A stretch of DNA of 56,874 bases from positions 1 to 56,874 of the forward strand of contig CANQBS010000008.1 of the NCBI GenBank assembly GCA_947589075.1. Reading direction: 5' to 3'. A program made the position numbers and the translations under genes. Positions 35,575 through 45,188 of the stretch are shown piece by piece (the first letter of the stretch is position 1; every line of letters starts with the position of its first letter). Below the pieces are notes generated by a model that had not been told where the DNA came from, did not search any database, and saw nothing but the letters and a program-made list of their open reading frames with translations. This DNA is from an uncultured Acetatifactor sp. (GTDB lineage Bacteria > Bacillota > Clostridia > Lachnospirales > Lachnospiraceae).

Positions 35575-37145
35575 TATGTATTTACCTCCCACAAATATAC
35601 ATTATAATATAGGAGCCCAGTCACATATACATAGTCTGAGGTATCCAAAGCATAATTTTCCGGCACGTATATGACCACAAAATTACTTGCAGTAGAACGC
35701 CCCTCTAAAATACTATCCTCCAATTGATTATGATCTATTTCACTAATCCAGATCGGTTTGAATTCATCATATTCTCCCAAAGAAAAATACAAATTATTAA
35801 TCGTTGTGGATTCAGCATCCGCTATATAGATACAATCATCAGCTTTATGTTCTTCAACAAAATCCCAATAAGTATGATAAGCAGCCTGCGACGCTCTAAT
35901 CTGCTGTACCCGGTTAAATAACGCCAAGGGATTCAAAACCATTAGAATCAATAATGCAGCCATAATAATTGGTAAATTTTGCCCACCCCCGCACAAATAT
36001 GCAGTCAATCTTTCAATCATCCACACAACCAGAATAATTAAAGGAAAAATTATCGGAGACAAATATATCCAGGAAAAACCATCCAAAGTGCCAATCACAA
36101 GCACATGAAATACTACAGGACAAAATGTCAGCAAAAACAGGGATATCCGATTTTCGGGCAACTTCATTTCTCTATGGGTAGTTACCTTTATTAAGAAGCA
36201 TCCGGCAAACAATAAGATTATCATAATGATAAAGACCGCTATTCTACCATTAAACAGATTCACATTAAAAAAATCAAATCCTGTTTTTAGGAACTCTATA
36301 TTCCACGTATGATGTATTTCATGCTTAGAATCAAGATAAATATGTTTCACCACCCATGGGTATACTATAATTCCACTCCAAAAACCCATAAGCCCAGCCA
36401 TTATATAATTTACTAGTTTATAAAATTCTTTTTTGCGCACTAAAACAATTAACATTACCAAAGACGTTCCAACCGCATATACATAAAAATAGTAATGCGT
36501 CATTTCGCCAATGAAAATAGATACCATCAGATATAATAAATATCTTTTTTTCCACACTGTATGAGATGCTAACTGAGTATGAATATAAAAATATACGAGT
36601 GATGCAAAAATTAATAACATATAACTTCGCGGATACATCATCTCGCTAAGTACCCATATTAATAAGGACGCATAGAGCATGGTCAAGCCAGCATTTATAT
36701 TAAATTTTTTCCATATCATATAAAGAATAACATCAATTCCAATAAGACATATATAATTGACAGATAAAGCAATAATCGGGGAACTGCTTCCAATAAAGAT
36801 AGAACAAAGTGTATGGATAATCGTATTGTATAAAATAGGGTGCACATCGCTCAGCTGATGGTAATACATAGCACCATAATTAAACCTGTCTTTTTCTGTT
36901 ACAGTATATGTTGATTTTAATAATTCCCCTTCAATCCAGCCGCCTATATTTTTAAATTCTTTTAAATGAGCTCCAATAAATAAACGCTCATAAGGATTAT
37001 TAGACAAGGAATAGGTAAAAATCCCGTCACCAGTTAACTGTAATTGTCCCATAAAGAGATACCAATATATCAATGACGAGAAAAAAATCCCTATTATAAG
37101 GATAAATATATTCTTTTTTTCGAGATTAATTTTATTAAATATCAT
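35574..37145 (-). CDS. GT-C membrane glycosyltransferase
   Basis: A 523-residue polytopic protein with about 11-12 helices. After the first helix a large outer loop carries GDGIFTYSLSNN and later QLSDVHPILYN, the acidic/HP pattern of PMT/ArnT-type GT-C enzymes, which use polyprenyl-phosphate sugars outside the membrane. A short soluble C-terminal domain follows. Its ATG overlaps the Wzy-like stop by one base (TAATG) and its stop overlaps the next ATG. It probably adds a side-chain sugar to the repeat unit; donor and acceptor are unknown. Confidence 0.7.
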   Translation of the reverse strand: MIFNKINLEKKNIFILIIGIFFSSLIYWYLFMGQLQLTGDGIFTYSLSNNPYERLFIGAHLKEFKNIGGWIEGELLKSTYTVTEKDRFNYGAMYYHQLSDVHPILYNTIIHTLCSIFIGSSSPIIALSVNYICLIGIDVILYMIWKKFNINAGLTMLYASLLIWVLSEMMYPRSYMLLIFASLVYFYIHTQLASHTVWKKRYLLYLMVSIFIGEMTHYYFYVYAVGTSLVMLIVLVRKKEFYKLVNYIMAGLMGFWSGIIVYPWVVKHIYLDSKHEIHHTWNIEFLKTGFDFFNVNLFNGRIAVFIIMIILLFAGCFLIKVTTHREMKLPENRISLFLLTFCPVVFHVLVIGTLDGFSWIYLSPIIFPLIILVVWMIERLTAYLCGGGQNLPIIMAALLILMVLNPLALFNRVQQIRASQAAYHTYWDFVEEHKADDCIYIADAESTTINNLYFSLGEYDEFKPIWISEIDHNQLEDSILEGRSTASNFVVIYVPENYALDTSDYVYVTGLLYYNVYLWEVNT

Positions 37146-38323
37146 TATCTTCCCCCTTCTCTTACCCTATTTTCTTGAAATAATATACCCAATATAATCG
37201 AAAGACACATTAAAACCGGCTGCGCAAATCCAGATTCTTCAATAGTAGCAACCATCATATAAATAAATACGAGCAAGCCAGCTGCATATTTATTTAAATC
37301 TATGCTATATAATTTTTGAATTTGAGAAAACAGCAAAACGAGAATAACTACTATAGCTAAGGTTCCAAACCACCCATTCTCCGCGAATACAGAGGGCCAA
37401 TAAGAATCACATATATATAATCTGGTAGCTTCTCCCAATTCTATATGAGAATCCAACTTATATAAGTAGAAAACAGGTGAATAAAATTTTCCAGAATAAT
37501 AGGAGCCAAACGTTCCCCATCCTGTCCCCAAAGGAAAATAGTCATTTGCGATTCTAAATCCCGTTTGCAGCATAAGAGATCTTGCAAATTTTCCCGCGCC
37601 CAAATAATAATAATAATAAATATCTTTCCAACCGACTGCGGCCAGACAAACTACTCCTATCGCTATCTCTTTAAACGTTATCTTTTTCTTTAACTTTACA
37701 ACATAAATATATATCAAAATAAATAAAACAATTGCTCCCATCCCTTTTGCAGTTCCACTCGTTGCCAGTATGAACAATAAAAGTGCTATGCTGATATAAT
37801 CGTATTTATTTTTTTGAAAAACTAGGAGTAATAATGCAAGCAGAAAAATTGCTTTAGAACACGAATCCCATGCGTAGACGCTATGTACTCCTTTAGAGAT
37901 CAAACCAAAAAGATAGTATAGAAAATATAAGCCAATAACAATTATAAGTGATCTTCGCAAATTTCCCTTTAGAGGAATATCCCTGTACCATTTGCATCCT
38001 ATTAAGAGGATAAAATATTTGACAGATAAAAAACTGCTTATCAGAGAAACAGGAATACTCTGATATTGATAAACCAGAGTTGATATCCACCCCACAATCC
38101 AGAACAAAAACAGGCAGGATAAAAAAACAAAATCCACTTTCTGAATTTTTTCCCCTCTTTTAATTAAATCACATATTCCCAATACAAATACCATTATTGA
38201 CAATGATTCATCAAAAATATTAAAAAAAGCAATGTATTGTTCCAACACGGACTGAAAAGTTACAGCAAATAACAATACAAAAACCACCAAATCATTTTTT
38301 TTCATCATTATGTTTTTTATCAT
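37145..38323 (-). CDS. Wzy/O-antigen-ligase-like polymerase
   Basis: A 392-residue membrane protein with about 11 helices and one larger outer loop at about 255-310 (FPLGTGWGTFGS, then SPVFYLYKLDSHIELGE). That loop text and the topology match Wzy/WaaL-like proteins, which join lipid-linked repeat units. AGGGAG lies 6-7 bases before the ATG. It is followed directly by the GT-C gene. No Wzx flippase was identified in the window, so that function must lie further upstream or elsewhere. Confidence 0.75.
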   Translation of the reverse strand: MIKNIMMKKNDLVVFVLLFAVTFQSVLEQYIAFFNIFDESLSIMVFVLGICDLIKRGEKIQKVDFVFLSCLFLFWIVGWISTLVYQYQSIPVSLISSFLSVKYFILLIGCKWYRDIPLKGNLRRSLIIVIGLYFLYYLFGLISKGVHSVYAWDSCSKAIFLLALLLLVFQKNKYDYISIALLLFILATSGTAKGMGAIVLFILIYIYVVKLKKKITFKEIAIGVVCLAAVGWKDIYYYYYLGAGKFARSLMLQTGFRIANDYFPLGTGWGTFGSYYSGKFYSPVFYLYKLDSHIELGEATRLYICDSYWPSVFAENGWFGTLAIVVILVLLFSQIQKLYSIDLNKYAAGLLVFIYMMVATIEESGFAQPVLMCLSIILGILFQENRVREGGR

Positions 38324-38358
38324 ACCAACTCCCTTCGAAGGAACAATTTGTCGTGCAT

Positions 38359-39462
38359 TTATAATTCATTCAATAAATCTGACATTTTTGAAATGGTCGC
38401 TGCAATGCTGAAACTTTCTGCTGTTCTTCTGGCTGCATGGCTGATTTCCTCATATTTTGAGTAATCTTTACATACATCTGTCGCTTTCATAAGCGTTTGG
38501 TATAAACCTTCCGCATCATTTGTATGATTCAGGAATCCATTTACTCCATCCTTTATAATTTCTGGGATTCCTCCTACCTCATTAGCCACGCAAATCCGTC
38601 CATAAGCCATTGCTTCTACTATTGAAATTCCAAATATTTCCTGACAAACAGACGGATATACAAAAATATCTGCTTTTTTCAAATAATCTCCTACATTTGA
38701 CCGTGCTCCACAAAATTGGGTTATCTCTCTTATTCCCAAAGACGTTGCCATATCTTCTAAATGCTGCCTTTCTTCGCCATCTCCGACAATGATCAACTCT
38801 AAAGAAACATTCTCTACTAAACGAGATATTGCTTCCAGAAGAAGCTGAATCCCCTTTATCTTTACCAAACGGCCAATATACAATAGCTTCAGAGATTCGC
38901 CCGGATTAACCTCTGCATTTTTCCCGTCTTCAAGCTTATCTATGCCAACCCCATTATATATAATCCGTATTTTGTTTGAATCAACATCAAATTTCTGCTT
39001 ATATGACTCATATCCCGCCTGCGAAACAAAAACAACTCTGTCAGAGACCCTCAACAGTGTAGCAATTAATTCCCTGAATATCGTTTTTTTGATTTTCCCA
39101 TATCCTTCAAACAAAATGGTTTCATCATAACAGGAATGAACCACAGCAATAAACTTTTTATCCTTCAAAAAAAATCTAAGCGCAAAATAATACATCTCCA
39201 AATAAGGATCGCCATGATGGATCAATATACAGTCATATTGTCTAGCGATTTTCAATAAACTAACGAATCTCTTCACTGATAATTTAGGATATCTGCTCAA
39301 AGAGTAAGCTGGTATTCTTTTCTCCAACATCTGATCATAAATAGGGCCTTCTCCAAAAAGAAAGCAAAATGCATTCTCAATGTCGCTATACAACCCAATA
39401 TCTCTGCACAGGATCTCTATCCCGCCATACTCTGCAGCGGTCAGTAAATTCAAAGCCCTCAT
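38359..39462 (-). CDS. Glycosyltransferase family 4
   Basis: A 367-residue GT-B enzyme. The N-lobe starts MRALNLLTAAEYGGIEILC. The C-lobe has LLYIGRLVKIKGIQLLLEAI, the nucleotide-sugar segment VGDGEERQHLE, FCGARSNVGDYLKKADIFVYPSVCQEIFGISIVEAMAYG and the EX7E pattern. It probably adds one sugar to the lipid-linked repeat unit on the cytoplasmic face. The start is ATG 39462, 7 bases after AGGAG; the upstream in-frame ATG (39534) is not supported. The 149 bases to the radical SAM gene show nothing recognisable. Confidence 0.87.
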   Translation of the reverse strand: MRALNLLTAAEYGGIEILCRDIGLYSDIENAFCFLFGEGPIYDQMLEKRIPAYSLSRYPKLSVKRFVSLLKIARQYDCILIHHGDPYLEMYYFALRFFLKDKKFIAVVHSCYDETILFEGYGKIKKTIFRELIATLLRVSDRVVFVSQAGYESYKQKFDVDSNKIRIIYNGVGIDKLEDGKNAEVNPGESLKLLYIGRLVKIKGIQLLLEAISRLVENVSLELIIVGDGEERQHLEDMATSLGIREITQFCGARSNVGDYLKKADIFVYPSVCQEIFGISIVEAMAYGRICVANEVGGIPEIIKDGVNGFLNHTNDAEGLYQTLMKATDVCKDYSKYEEISHAARRTAESFSIAATISKMSDLLNEL

Positions 39463-39611
39463 TATATTTCTCCTGTCACGCCTACAGATACAATGTTCCT
39501 GCTTTTCATTTCTATCACCTGTATATTCCTTCAATAATTTTACTACCTTATTCTGTCAGTAATCAGACCGCTTCCATCTTGCATACTGATACAACACATA
39601 CTTGAAACAGG

Positions 39612-40685
39612 TCACATCTCGCAAGTTGAACATCTATCTAAATCTTCCTTACTGACTCTGCCTTCTGCATAATCCCGCACAATCCTGTTTTCATACATGG
39701 AATATTTTTTCTTTGTCCAGAACTTTATTTTATGGCAAATTACCCACCATGCAGGTTTCCAGATATACTTATGCATAGCCGGTGAAACAGAACCGATCAT
39801 CCAGCAATTACGGTCACAGCAACGAACCTTTTTACGCACTTCCTGAGCGCTTTCGCTGTTCCAGACCTCATCCCAGCTCTTCTCGTTCAAATTTCCCATA
39901 ACTTCCTTTTCCCTCGTTCCATTACAGGGCATTACATCGCCATAAGGATCGATAAAAAAGGTATCAAAACTCATATCACAAGGCAGCAGACGCTTTTGTC
40001 CATAGATATAATTGATCAAACCATGATTGAAATATGCACGAAACCACTTTTTTGGACTCTTAGAAGCCAATAACTCGTTGACAAGCGCCTCAAAATTCTG
40101 TGCGACCATGGGGCGATCATGAATAATATTAGAATTCTCCACAAAATAAAAGCTGTTATGCAGCGAGGCAGTAGCAAATTCCATTCCCAAATCCTGGGAT
40201 ATCCGGTAAAGAGGAACCAGATCCGGCGCATTTCTATCCTGAACCGTCATTCCGAACCCTACATCCTTCATTCCCATTTCAACCAGCTTTTTTAAAGTCG
40301 TATATCCCCGGTTGTATCCATCCGGAAGTCCCCGGATCTCATTGTTGGTCTGTTCAAGGCCTTCAATTGAAATGCGAATTCCTACATTTGGAAATTCCTT
40401 TGCAAGTTCAAGAATTCTATCCGTAAAAAAACCATTGGTGGATATGACGATACGGTCGCTTTTTTTATAAAGCTCCCGGACAATTTCCCGCAGATCCGTA
40501 CGTATAAAGGGTTCTCCTCCCGTTATATTGGTAAAGTACATCGGCGGAAGCTTTCGAATTGTTTCCAGGGACAATTCTTCTTCCGGTTTAGAAGGTTCTT
40601 TATAGCGATTGCACATGGTGCATCTTGCATTGCAGCGATATGTTACAATGACTGTTCCGTTAAGTTTCTTCATATTCATAGGCAT
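39612..40685 (-). CDS. Radical SAM/SPASM enzyme of the polysaccharide locus
   Basis: A 357-residue enzyme. The radical SAM motif is VTYRCNARCTMCNRY (CxxxCxxC), followed by ITGGEPFIRTDL (GGEP) and VISTNGF. A C-terminal SPASM-like region has FIDPYGDVMPCNGTREKEVMGN and a cysteine cluster (VRCCDRNCWMIGS, later DRCSTCEM) for auxiliary clusters. Placed between two GT4 genes it may modify a sugar or amino substituent, but no substrate is evident. The preferred start is ATG 40685, 7 bases after AGGAGA; ATG 40691 is too close. It begins 11 bases after the upstream GT4 stop. Confidence 0.85.
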   Translation of the reverse strand: MPMNMKKLNGTVIVTYRCNARCTMCNRYKEPSKPEEELSLETIRKLPPMYFTNITGGEPFIRTDLREIVRELYKKSDRIVISTNGFFTDRILELAKEFPNVGIRISIEGLEQTNNEIRGLPDGYNRGYTTLKKLVEMGMKDVGFGMTVQDRNAPDLVPLYRISQDLGMEFATASLHNSFYFVENSNIIHDRPMVAQNFEALVNELLASKSPKKWFRAYFNHGLINYIYGQKRLLPCDMSFDTFFIDPYGDVMPCNGTREKEVMGNLNEKSWDEVWNSESAQEVRKKVRCCDRNCWMIGSVSPAMHKYIWKPAWWVICHKIKFWTKKKYSMYENRIVRDYAEGRVSKEDLDRCSTCEM

Positions 40686-40696
40686 AACCATTTCTC

Positions 40697-41899
40697 CTAT
40701 ACATTATATATCTTCAGTAGTTTCTGCCCATACTCTTCAACAGTATCCCATTTTTGCTCCAGACAATTCTCACTATACATTGTCGTTTTCTCTTTGTCAA
40801 GCCACATACCGATCAGCTTCTGTTTCAAATCATCCGCATTCCCGCTTTCAAACAGTTCTCCTGTCTGCCCCTCCATAATAAGCTCCGGGATCCCCCCTAT
40901 ATCAGCCCCCAAAACAGGGGTTCCGTACGCCTGACTCTCCAGAATTGAAAAAGGACAATTTTCATAACATTCAGACGGACATACGGAAAAAGAAGCTTCC
41001 TGAATCAGCCTTTTCAAGCTTTCTCCGCTCTGAAAGCCCACATTTTTTATATTGGATAGCTTGTCTATTGTATCCTCCAACGGACCAGAACCAGCAAAAA
41101 TAAAAGGAATATCCGGCAGCTTTTCACATGCCTTTATCAAGGTTTCAATTCCTTTCTCTCTGGAAAAACGTCCAAAATATAACACATAACCCTTCTTATT
41201 AATCCGCTCCGATTTTATAGGATCAACAAAATTATGCAGCACAACGGTTTTCTCTTTGAAAACTGGATTTGTATCCATTTTTCTTTTTAAAAAATACGAG
41301 CAGCAAATAATCGTATCGATGTATTTATATGTGCCCCTCGCATTCCAATACATGGCCTCCAACATACCTATTGCAGATTTAGCCCTACTCCCATGAATAC
41401 ACTTTCCTTTCATACAATTGATAAAATGACAGCCAAGGCACTTCTCGCAATTCTCATGGGATATTGGATTATTCAGCATATGATTCGGACAGATCAGTTG
41501 AGAATCATGGGCGGTAAAAATAATCCTGCAGTTATGCTCCGTTTTTTTCCGCCATTGCACTATCTCCAGGATTACAGAAGGCGTCAGCTGATAATTAAAG
41601 TTATTCAGATGACACACATCCGGCTGAAAATCATCCAGCACCTTGCGGAGCTGTATCCTTGCCTCCCGGGAATAAATAGTTTTAATCGGATAAGTCAGTT
41701 TAGAAAGCCTGCTTCCCCCATGAAAGTCCATATTTGACGTATAGCTTTCCGCACGGTTCCCCACACATCTGTCTTTATGCTCCATGCCAAAATACTGAAC
41801 CTCATGCCTCTGGCTGGTTAAATATTCCCCCAATTTCAGCATATATGTCTCTGAGCCGCCATTCGGGTATAGAAATTTATTAATCATCAAAATTTTCAT
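40697..41899 (-). CDS. Glycosyltransferase family 4
   Basis: A 400-residue GT-B enzyme: KILMINKFLYPNGGSETYMLKLGEYL at the N-terminus, HLNNFNYQLTPS, VLYFGRFSREKGIETLIKA, FAGSGPLED and the ECYENCPFSILESQAYG donor-site segment. A cysteine-rich insertion at about 133-160 (CPNHMLNNPISHENCEKCLGC, CMKGKCIHG) is seen in some capsular GT4s and may bind a metal. The start is ATG 41899. The gene just upstream appears to be decayed. Confidence 0.87.
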   Translation of the reverse strand: MKILMINKFLYPNGGSETYMLKLGEYLTSQRHEVQYFGMEHKDRCVGNRAESYTSNMDFHGGSRLSKLTYPIKTIYSREARIQLRKVLDDFQPDVCHLNNFNYQLTPSVILEIVQWRKKTEHNCRIIFTAHDSQLICPNHMLNNPISHENCEKCLGCHFINCMKGKCIHGSRAKSAIGMLEAMYWNARGTYKYIDTIICCSYFLKRKMDTNPVFKEKTVVLHNFVDPIKSERINKKGYVLYFGRFSREKGIETLIKACEKLPDIPFIFAGSGPLEDTIDKLSNIKNVGFQSGESLKRLIQEASFSVCPSECYENCPFSILESQAYGTPVLGADIGGIPELIMEGQTGELFESGNADDLKQKLIGMWLDKEKTTMYSENCLEQKWDTVEEYGQKLLKIYNV

Positions 41900-42046
41900 A
41901 TGTTTTTTCTTCTCCTGATACACAGTACCAAATATAATTCTCCGCTTTTATTGTTTCTGCGCAGGTAAAAGGAACCTTCTCATTTGGAAGTTCAAGCTCA
42001 ACTGCCCGAATAATCCGACTTTCGTGTCCATACTTTTTTCACCTTT
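41886..42046 (-). pseudogene. Possible decayed gene remnant
   Basis: One minus-strand frame reads without stop from about 42046 to 41886 and looks coding (HESRIIRAVELELPNEKV, then CAETIKAENYIWYCVSGE, ending ENFDD). It has no start codon, and a stop lies just before it; an adjacent frame upstream also looks protein-like (LDTGIRYEKGEKSMD). This suggests the 3' end of a frameshifted gene overlapping the GT4 start. No family was recognised. Confidence 0.35.
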
Positions 42047-42103
42047 TTCATAACGTATACCTGTATCTAATAACCTCTTCATCTAAAAATATTCGGATAC
42101 AGC

Positions 42104-42994
42104 TTAATTAGGATGCACTTCTTTAACTTCGCCGAGAAATTCAATGTTATAATATTGCCTATCCTCTGAGCTAAGAGAGGCATACCAAGTATTAAAATTC
42201 CCGTTGAACCATGGCATATAATTACTAAAATGATGACGCCAAGGATATACCGATTCATTTGTTACTCGGTTTTTAATGTTCCGTACATCATTAATCTGCT
42301 TTGCCGGCGTCCCGGCAACAACAGTAAAGGGTTTGACCGACTTTGTAACAACTGCACCAGCAGCTACCAAGGAATCCTGACCTATTTCTAATCCAGGCAT
42401 AATAGTAGCCGCAGTTGCAATGACAGAAAACGCTTTAACATGCACTCCAGCAAAATTTTCTGATGGCGGTGTTGGATCATTTGTAAGAACAACATAAGGA
42501 TAAATCCATACAAAGCTCTCGATTTCGGATAGCTGACCAATATGAACATTGCTATGCAAACGAACATAATCACTTATTTTGCAATTCCCCTGGATATCGG
42601 AAAGCGTTCCGATACTCACGTGACTACCTATGTGCGTCTTTTCTCTTATCGTTACATGATGTCCAGTATGAACGTCATTCCCAATATCGGATCCGGTATA
42701 GATAATGGATCCGCTACGAATCAACGCTCCTTTTCCTATGTGCAAAGAATGTTCATGACGTTGTCTATCAACACAAAAATCCATCCAATATTCGCCGACA
42801 ATACAATTAGAACCAATAAATGAGTTTGCACCTATGCTTGTATTACTACGTATTATCGAATTACTATCAATATAGGTTCCTTCTCCTATTTCAACATCAT
42901 CTTCTATAATACAATTATGACCCAATGAAACATTTTCTCCCAAATGCACATTATTGCCAATATAGCAATTCTGCCCTTTATAAAATGTACCCAT
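42104..42994 (-). CDS. Left-handed beta-helix acyltransferase (sugar N-acetyltransferase-like)
   Basis: A 296-residue hexapeptide-repeat protein. About 25 turns of the type IGNNVHLGENVSLGHNC form a beta-helix from 8 to 225; GAVVTKSVKPFTVVAGTPAKQI is the usual helix end. A C-terminal extension (SVYPWRHHFSNYMPWFNGN) follows. Next to an FdtA-like isomerase and an FdtB-like aminotransferase it is the expected N-acetyltransferase for a dTDP-3-amino-3,6-dideoxyhexose (FdtC/QdtC role). AGGAGG lies 7 bases before the ATG. Confidence 0.78.
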   Translation of the reverse strand: MGTFYKGQNCYIGNNVHLGENVSLGHNCIIEDDVEIGEGTYIDSNSIIRSNTSIGANSFIGSNCIVGEYWMDFCVDRQRHEHSLHIGKGALIRSGSIIYTGSDIGNDVHTGHHVTIREKTHIGSHVSIGTLSDIQGNCKISDYVRLHSNVHIGQLSEIESFVWIYPYVVLTNDPTPPSENFAGVHVKAFSVIATAATIMPGLEIGQDSLVAAGAVVTKSVKPFTVVAGTPAKQINDVRNIKNRVTNESVYPWRHHFSNYMPWFNGNFNTWYASLSSEDRQYYNIEFLGEVKEVHPN

Positions 42995-43024
42995 GTCTTA
43001 TCCTCCTCAAAATTCTATTAATTG

Positions 43025-43633
43025 TTAGGCGTTTTGCAAACGCTTAAATTGTTTTTCAAAAGAGGAAAGACATTCTTCTTCAACTGTACTATGGTATTCA
43101 GCGTTGCCGAACGTACTCTCCTTTCTCGCTGACTTCCACAGTTTGCTGATACCATAGATAAGAATTGATTTGAAGGGTATTGTACCCCCCCCCCCGATGA
43201 TTTCTTTCAAATCATCGGCATTAACCGTCTTATATCCATTTTTTTCGTAAAAACGAATCGCTCGGTAGTTTTCTGGGCTAACACACCAATAAACGGCTTT
43301 CAATTTTAAATCTTCTAATCCTATTCTAATCATCTCCGTCATTGCAAGCTTTGCATATCCCTTACCCATCGCAGCTTTTCGGACAACAATTGCAAATTCT
43401 GCTGCCTGATTTCTAATATTCTTTAATGAAACCGTACCCATGTATGTATCAGTATCATCAACAATTGCCAAATGCATATTTTCCCTCATATCAGAAGATC
43501 TTTCAATAAATGTATAACAATCATCAATAGTTTTAGAGGCAAAATCTGCCTGAAGTTTTCCTGATACAGATTCATCGTGCATCCATTCAAGCATGAGAGA
43601 TGCATCTTTTTTCTCCAATTTCCTAAGTTTCAT
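43025..43633 (-). CDS. GNAT acetyltransferase with poly-G tract
   Basis: A 202-residue protein. Residues 1-145 form a GNAT domain (LRKLEKKDASLMLEWMHD, acetyl-CoA loop VVRKAAMGKGYAKLAM, and WCVSPENYRAIRFYEKNGY). Right after the fold, ATC-G11-TACA encodes IGGGGT. The present G11 is in frame with a 55-residue basic/acidic tail. G10 would give a different tail of similar length, and G12 a shorter one, so slippage would swap C-termini rather than abolish the enzyme. It starts 5 bases after the aminotransferase stop. It may acylate the same amino sugar as the beta-helix enzyme. Confidence 0.82.
   Translation of the reverse strand: MKLRKLEKKDASLMLEWMHDESVSGKLQADFASKTIDDCYTFIERSSDMRENMHLAIVDDTDTYMGTVSLKNIRNQAAEFAIVVRKAAMGKGYAKLAMTEMIRIGLEDLKLKAVYWCVSPENYRAIRFYEKNGYKTVNADDLKEIIGGGGTIPFKSILIYGISKLWKSARKESTFGNAEYHSTVEEECLSSFEKQFKRLQNA
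43185..43195 (-). repeat. Poly-G(11) tract in the GNAT gene
   Basis: Eleven consecutive C on the plus strand (G on the coding strand). This length is prone to slipped-strand mispairing. The present length keeps the annotated C-terminus. Confidence 0.9.
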
Positions 43634-43638
43634 TGTAT

Positions 43639-44739
43639 TTACCTGCCGAATTCATTTATCGTCTCTATAACATACTCTACCTGGCTGTCCGTCATTCCGT
43701 AATACATCGGCAGGCTTAATTCCGTCCTGCTGATTTCCTCCGCTATGGGATATTTTCCTTCAAAATAACCTTTAAATGCTTTCTGCCTATGTATCGGAAT
43801 GGGATAATGCTTATTGGTATGAATTCCCCTCTCCAGCAAATACCTTTCCAGTTCATCTCGATTTTCCGTTCTGACCGCAAACACATGCCAGACAGGGTCT
43901 GCATATTCAGGAACTGCTGGCAATATAATACCAGGATTCCTAATCTCCGAAAGATAGCGCTTAGCCACCTGCTTTCTAAACATATTTGTTTTCTCCAACA
44001 GCGGCAGCTTTTCGTTTAAAAAGGCTGCCTGGATTTCATCCAGCCGACTGTTGTATCCCTGGTATATATGATGATATTTATAATCGGAACCGTAATTTCC
44101 CAGGGCTCTGACTTTATCCGCCGTCGTCCGGGAATTAGTTGCCACAGCGCCCGCATCTCCAAGGGCTCCCAGATTTTTCCCTGGATAAAAGCTAAATCCT
44201 GCCGCATTTCCAAAGGTTCCCACCTTTTTTCCTCTATACTTCGCCCCGTGCGCCTGTGCACAATCCTCTACAATCATCAGCTTATATTTCTTTGCAAGCT
44301 GTGTTATTTTATCCATGTCACAGGGCTGTCCGTAGAGATGAACCGGCATAATCGCTTTCGTTTTATCTGTAATGGCTTTTTCCATTTCCACAGGATCAAT
44401 ATTAAAGGTTTCAAGTTTCGGTTCAGCCAAAACCACCTTTGCGCCAAGATAAACAACTGCTAAAGCAGTAGCTATATAAGTATTGGAGGGAACTATGACT
44501 TCATCCCCGCTTTCAATCCCTAACGCCTTCAGCGACAACATCAGTGCGTCCAGACCATTCCCGCATCCAACACAGAATCTTACGCCTAAATATTCCGCAA
44601 ATGCATCCTCAAAGGCCTTATCCTCATCTCCGCCAATATACCAGCTCTTATTTAATACCCTTTCAAAAATCTCCGTCAGGTTCAGCTCGTTCTCTAACGG
44701 TTTAAATGAAACGAATGGAATATCCATGTGTCCTGTCAT
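43639..44739 (-). CDS. fdtB: DegT/DnrJ/EryC1-family sugar aminotransferase (FdtB/QdtB-like)
   Basis: A 366-residue PLP aminotransferase: [81 protein letters not shown], and the PLP-lysine segment [17 protein letters not shown]. With the 3,4-ketoisomerase directly upstream it should convert dTDP-3-keto-6-deoxyhexose to the 3-amino sugar. Its ATG is two bases after the fdtA stop, and its ribosome site (AGAGGAA) lies in the end of fdtA, so the two are coupled. Fuc3N versus Qui3N cannot be decided from sequence alone. Confidence 0.88.
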   Translation of the reverse strand: MTGHMDIPFVSFKPLENELNLTEIFERVLNKSWYIGGDEDKAFEDAFAEYLGVRFCVGCGNGLDALMLSLKALGIESGDEVIVPSNTYIATALAVVYLGAKVVLAEPKLETFNIDPVEMEKAITDKTKAIMPVHLYGQPCDMDKITQLAKKYKLMIVEDCAQAHGAKYRGKKVGTFGNAAGFSFYPGKNLGALGDAGAVATNSRTTADKVRALGNYGSDYKYHHIYQGYNSRLDEIQAAFLNEKLPLLEKTNMFRKQVAKRYLSEIRNPGIILPAVPEYADPVWHVFAVRTENRDELERYLLERGIHTNKHYPIPIHRQKAFKGYFEGKYPIAEEISRTELSLPMYYGMTDSQVEYVIETINEFGR

Positions 44740-44741
44740 AG

Positions 44742-45158
44742 TTATTCATTTCCTCTCTTTACAAAAGCAAGAAATTCATTGTAATCCCTGATATAGTCCG
44801 ACTCATCATATATATCCGACGCCAGCACCATAAGCACCGTACCGCTGGAAAAGTCATACATCTCTCTCCATACATTATTCGCAATGTATAAACCTTCATC
44901 TGGCCGATTCAAATTCACAATTATCTTTTTTGTTCCGTCGTCTAATAGGACTTTACAGCTTCCCGAAACGCAGATTAAAATCTGCTGCAAATTTTTATGT
45001 GCATGTCTGCCCCTTCGGGCGCCAAATGCCGTATCATACATATAATAAACTCTCTTAATGTCAAAAGGGACACTTATCATTCCTTCCAAGGCTATCAATT
45101 GTCCCCTGTCATCCCCATGAGGATTAAACTGATACATTTTTATTCCAGATATATCCAT
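44742..45158 (-). CDS. fdtA: FdtA/QdtA-type dTDP-keto-sugar 3,4-ketoisomerase
   Basis: A 138-residue cupin of the WxcM/FdtA family. Motifs are [11 protein letters not shown], the metal/active-site segment [18 protein letters not shown], and the beta-barrel end [30 protein letters not shown]. It isomerises dTDP-4-keto-6-deoxyglucose to the 3-keto form for the next-door aminotransferase. GAGGAAGG precedes the ATG. The rmlA/rmlB genes that make its substrate are not in the window. A decayed second copy of its middle part lies at 49471-49599. Confidence 0.9.
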   Translation of the reverse strand: MDISGIKMYQFNPHGDDRGQLIALEGMISVPFDIKRVYYMYDTAFGARRGRHAHKNLQQILICVSGSCKVLLDDGTKKIIVNLNRPDEGLYIANNVWREMYDFSSGTVLMVLASDIYDESDYIRDYNEFLAFVKRGNE

Positions 45159-45188
45159 TATTTTCCTTCCTCGTATCTCAATCTATTA

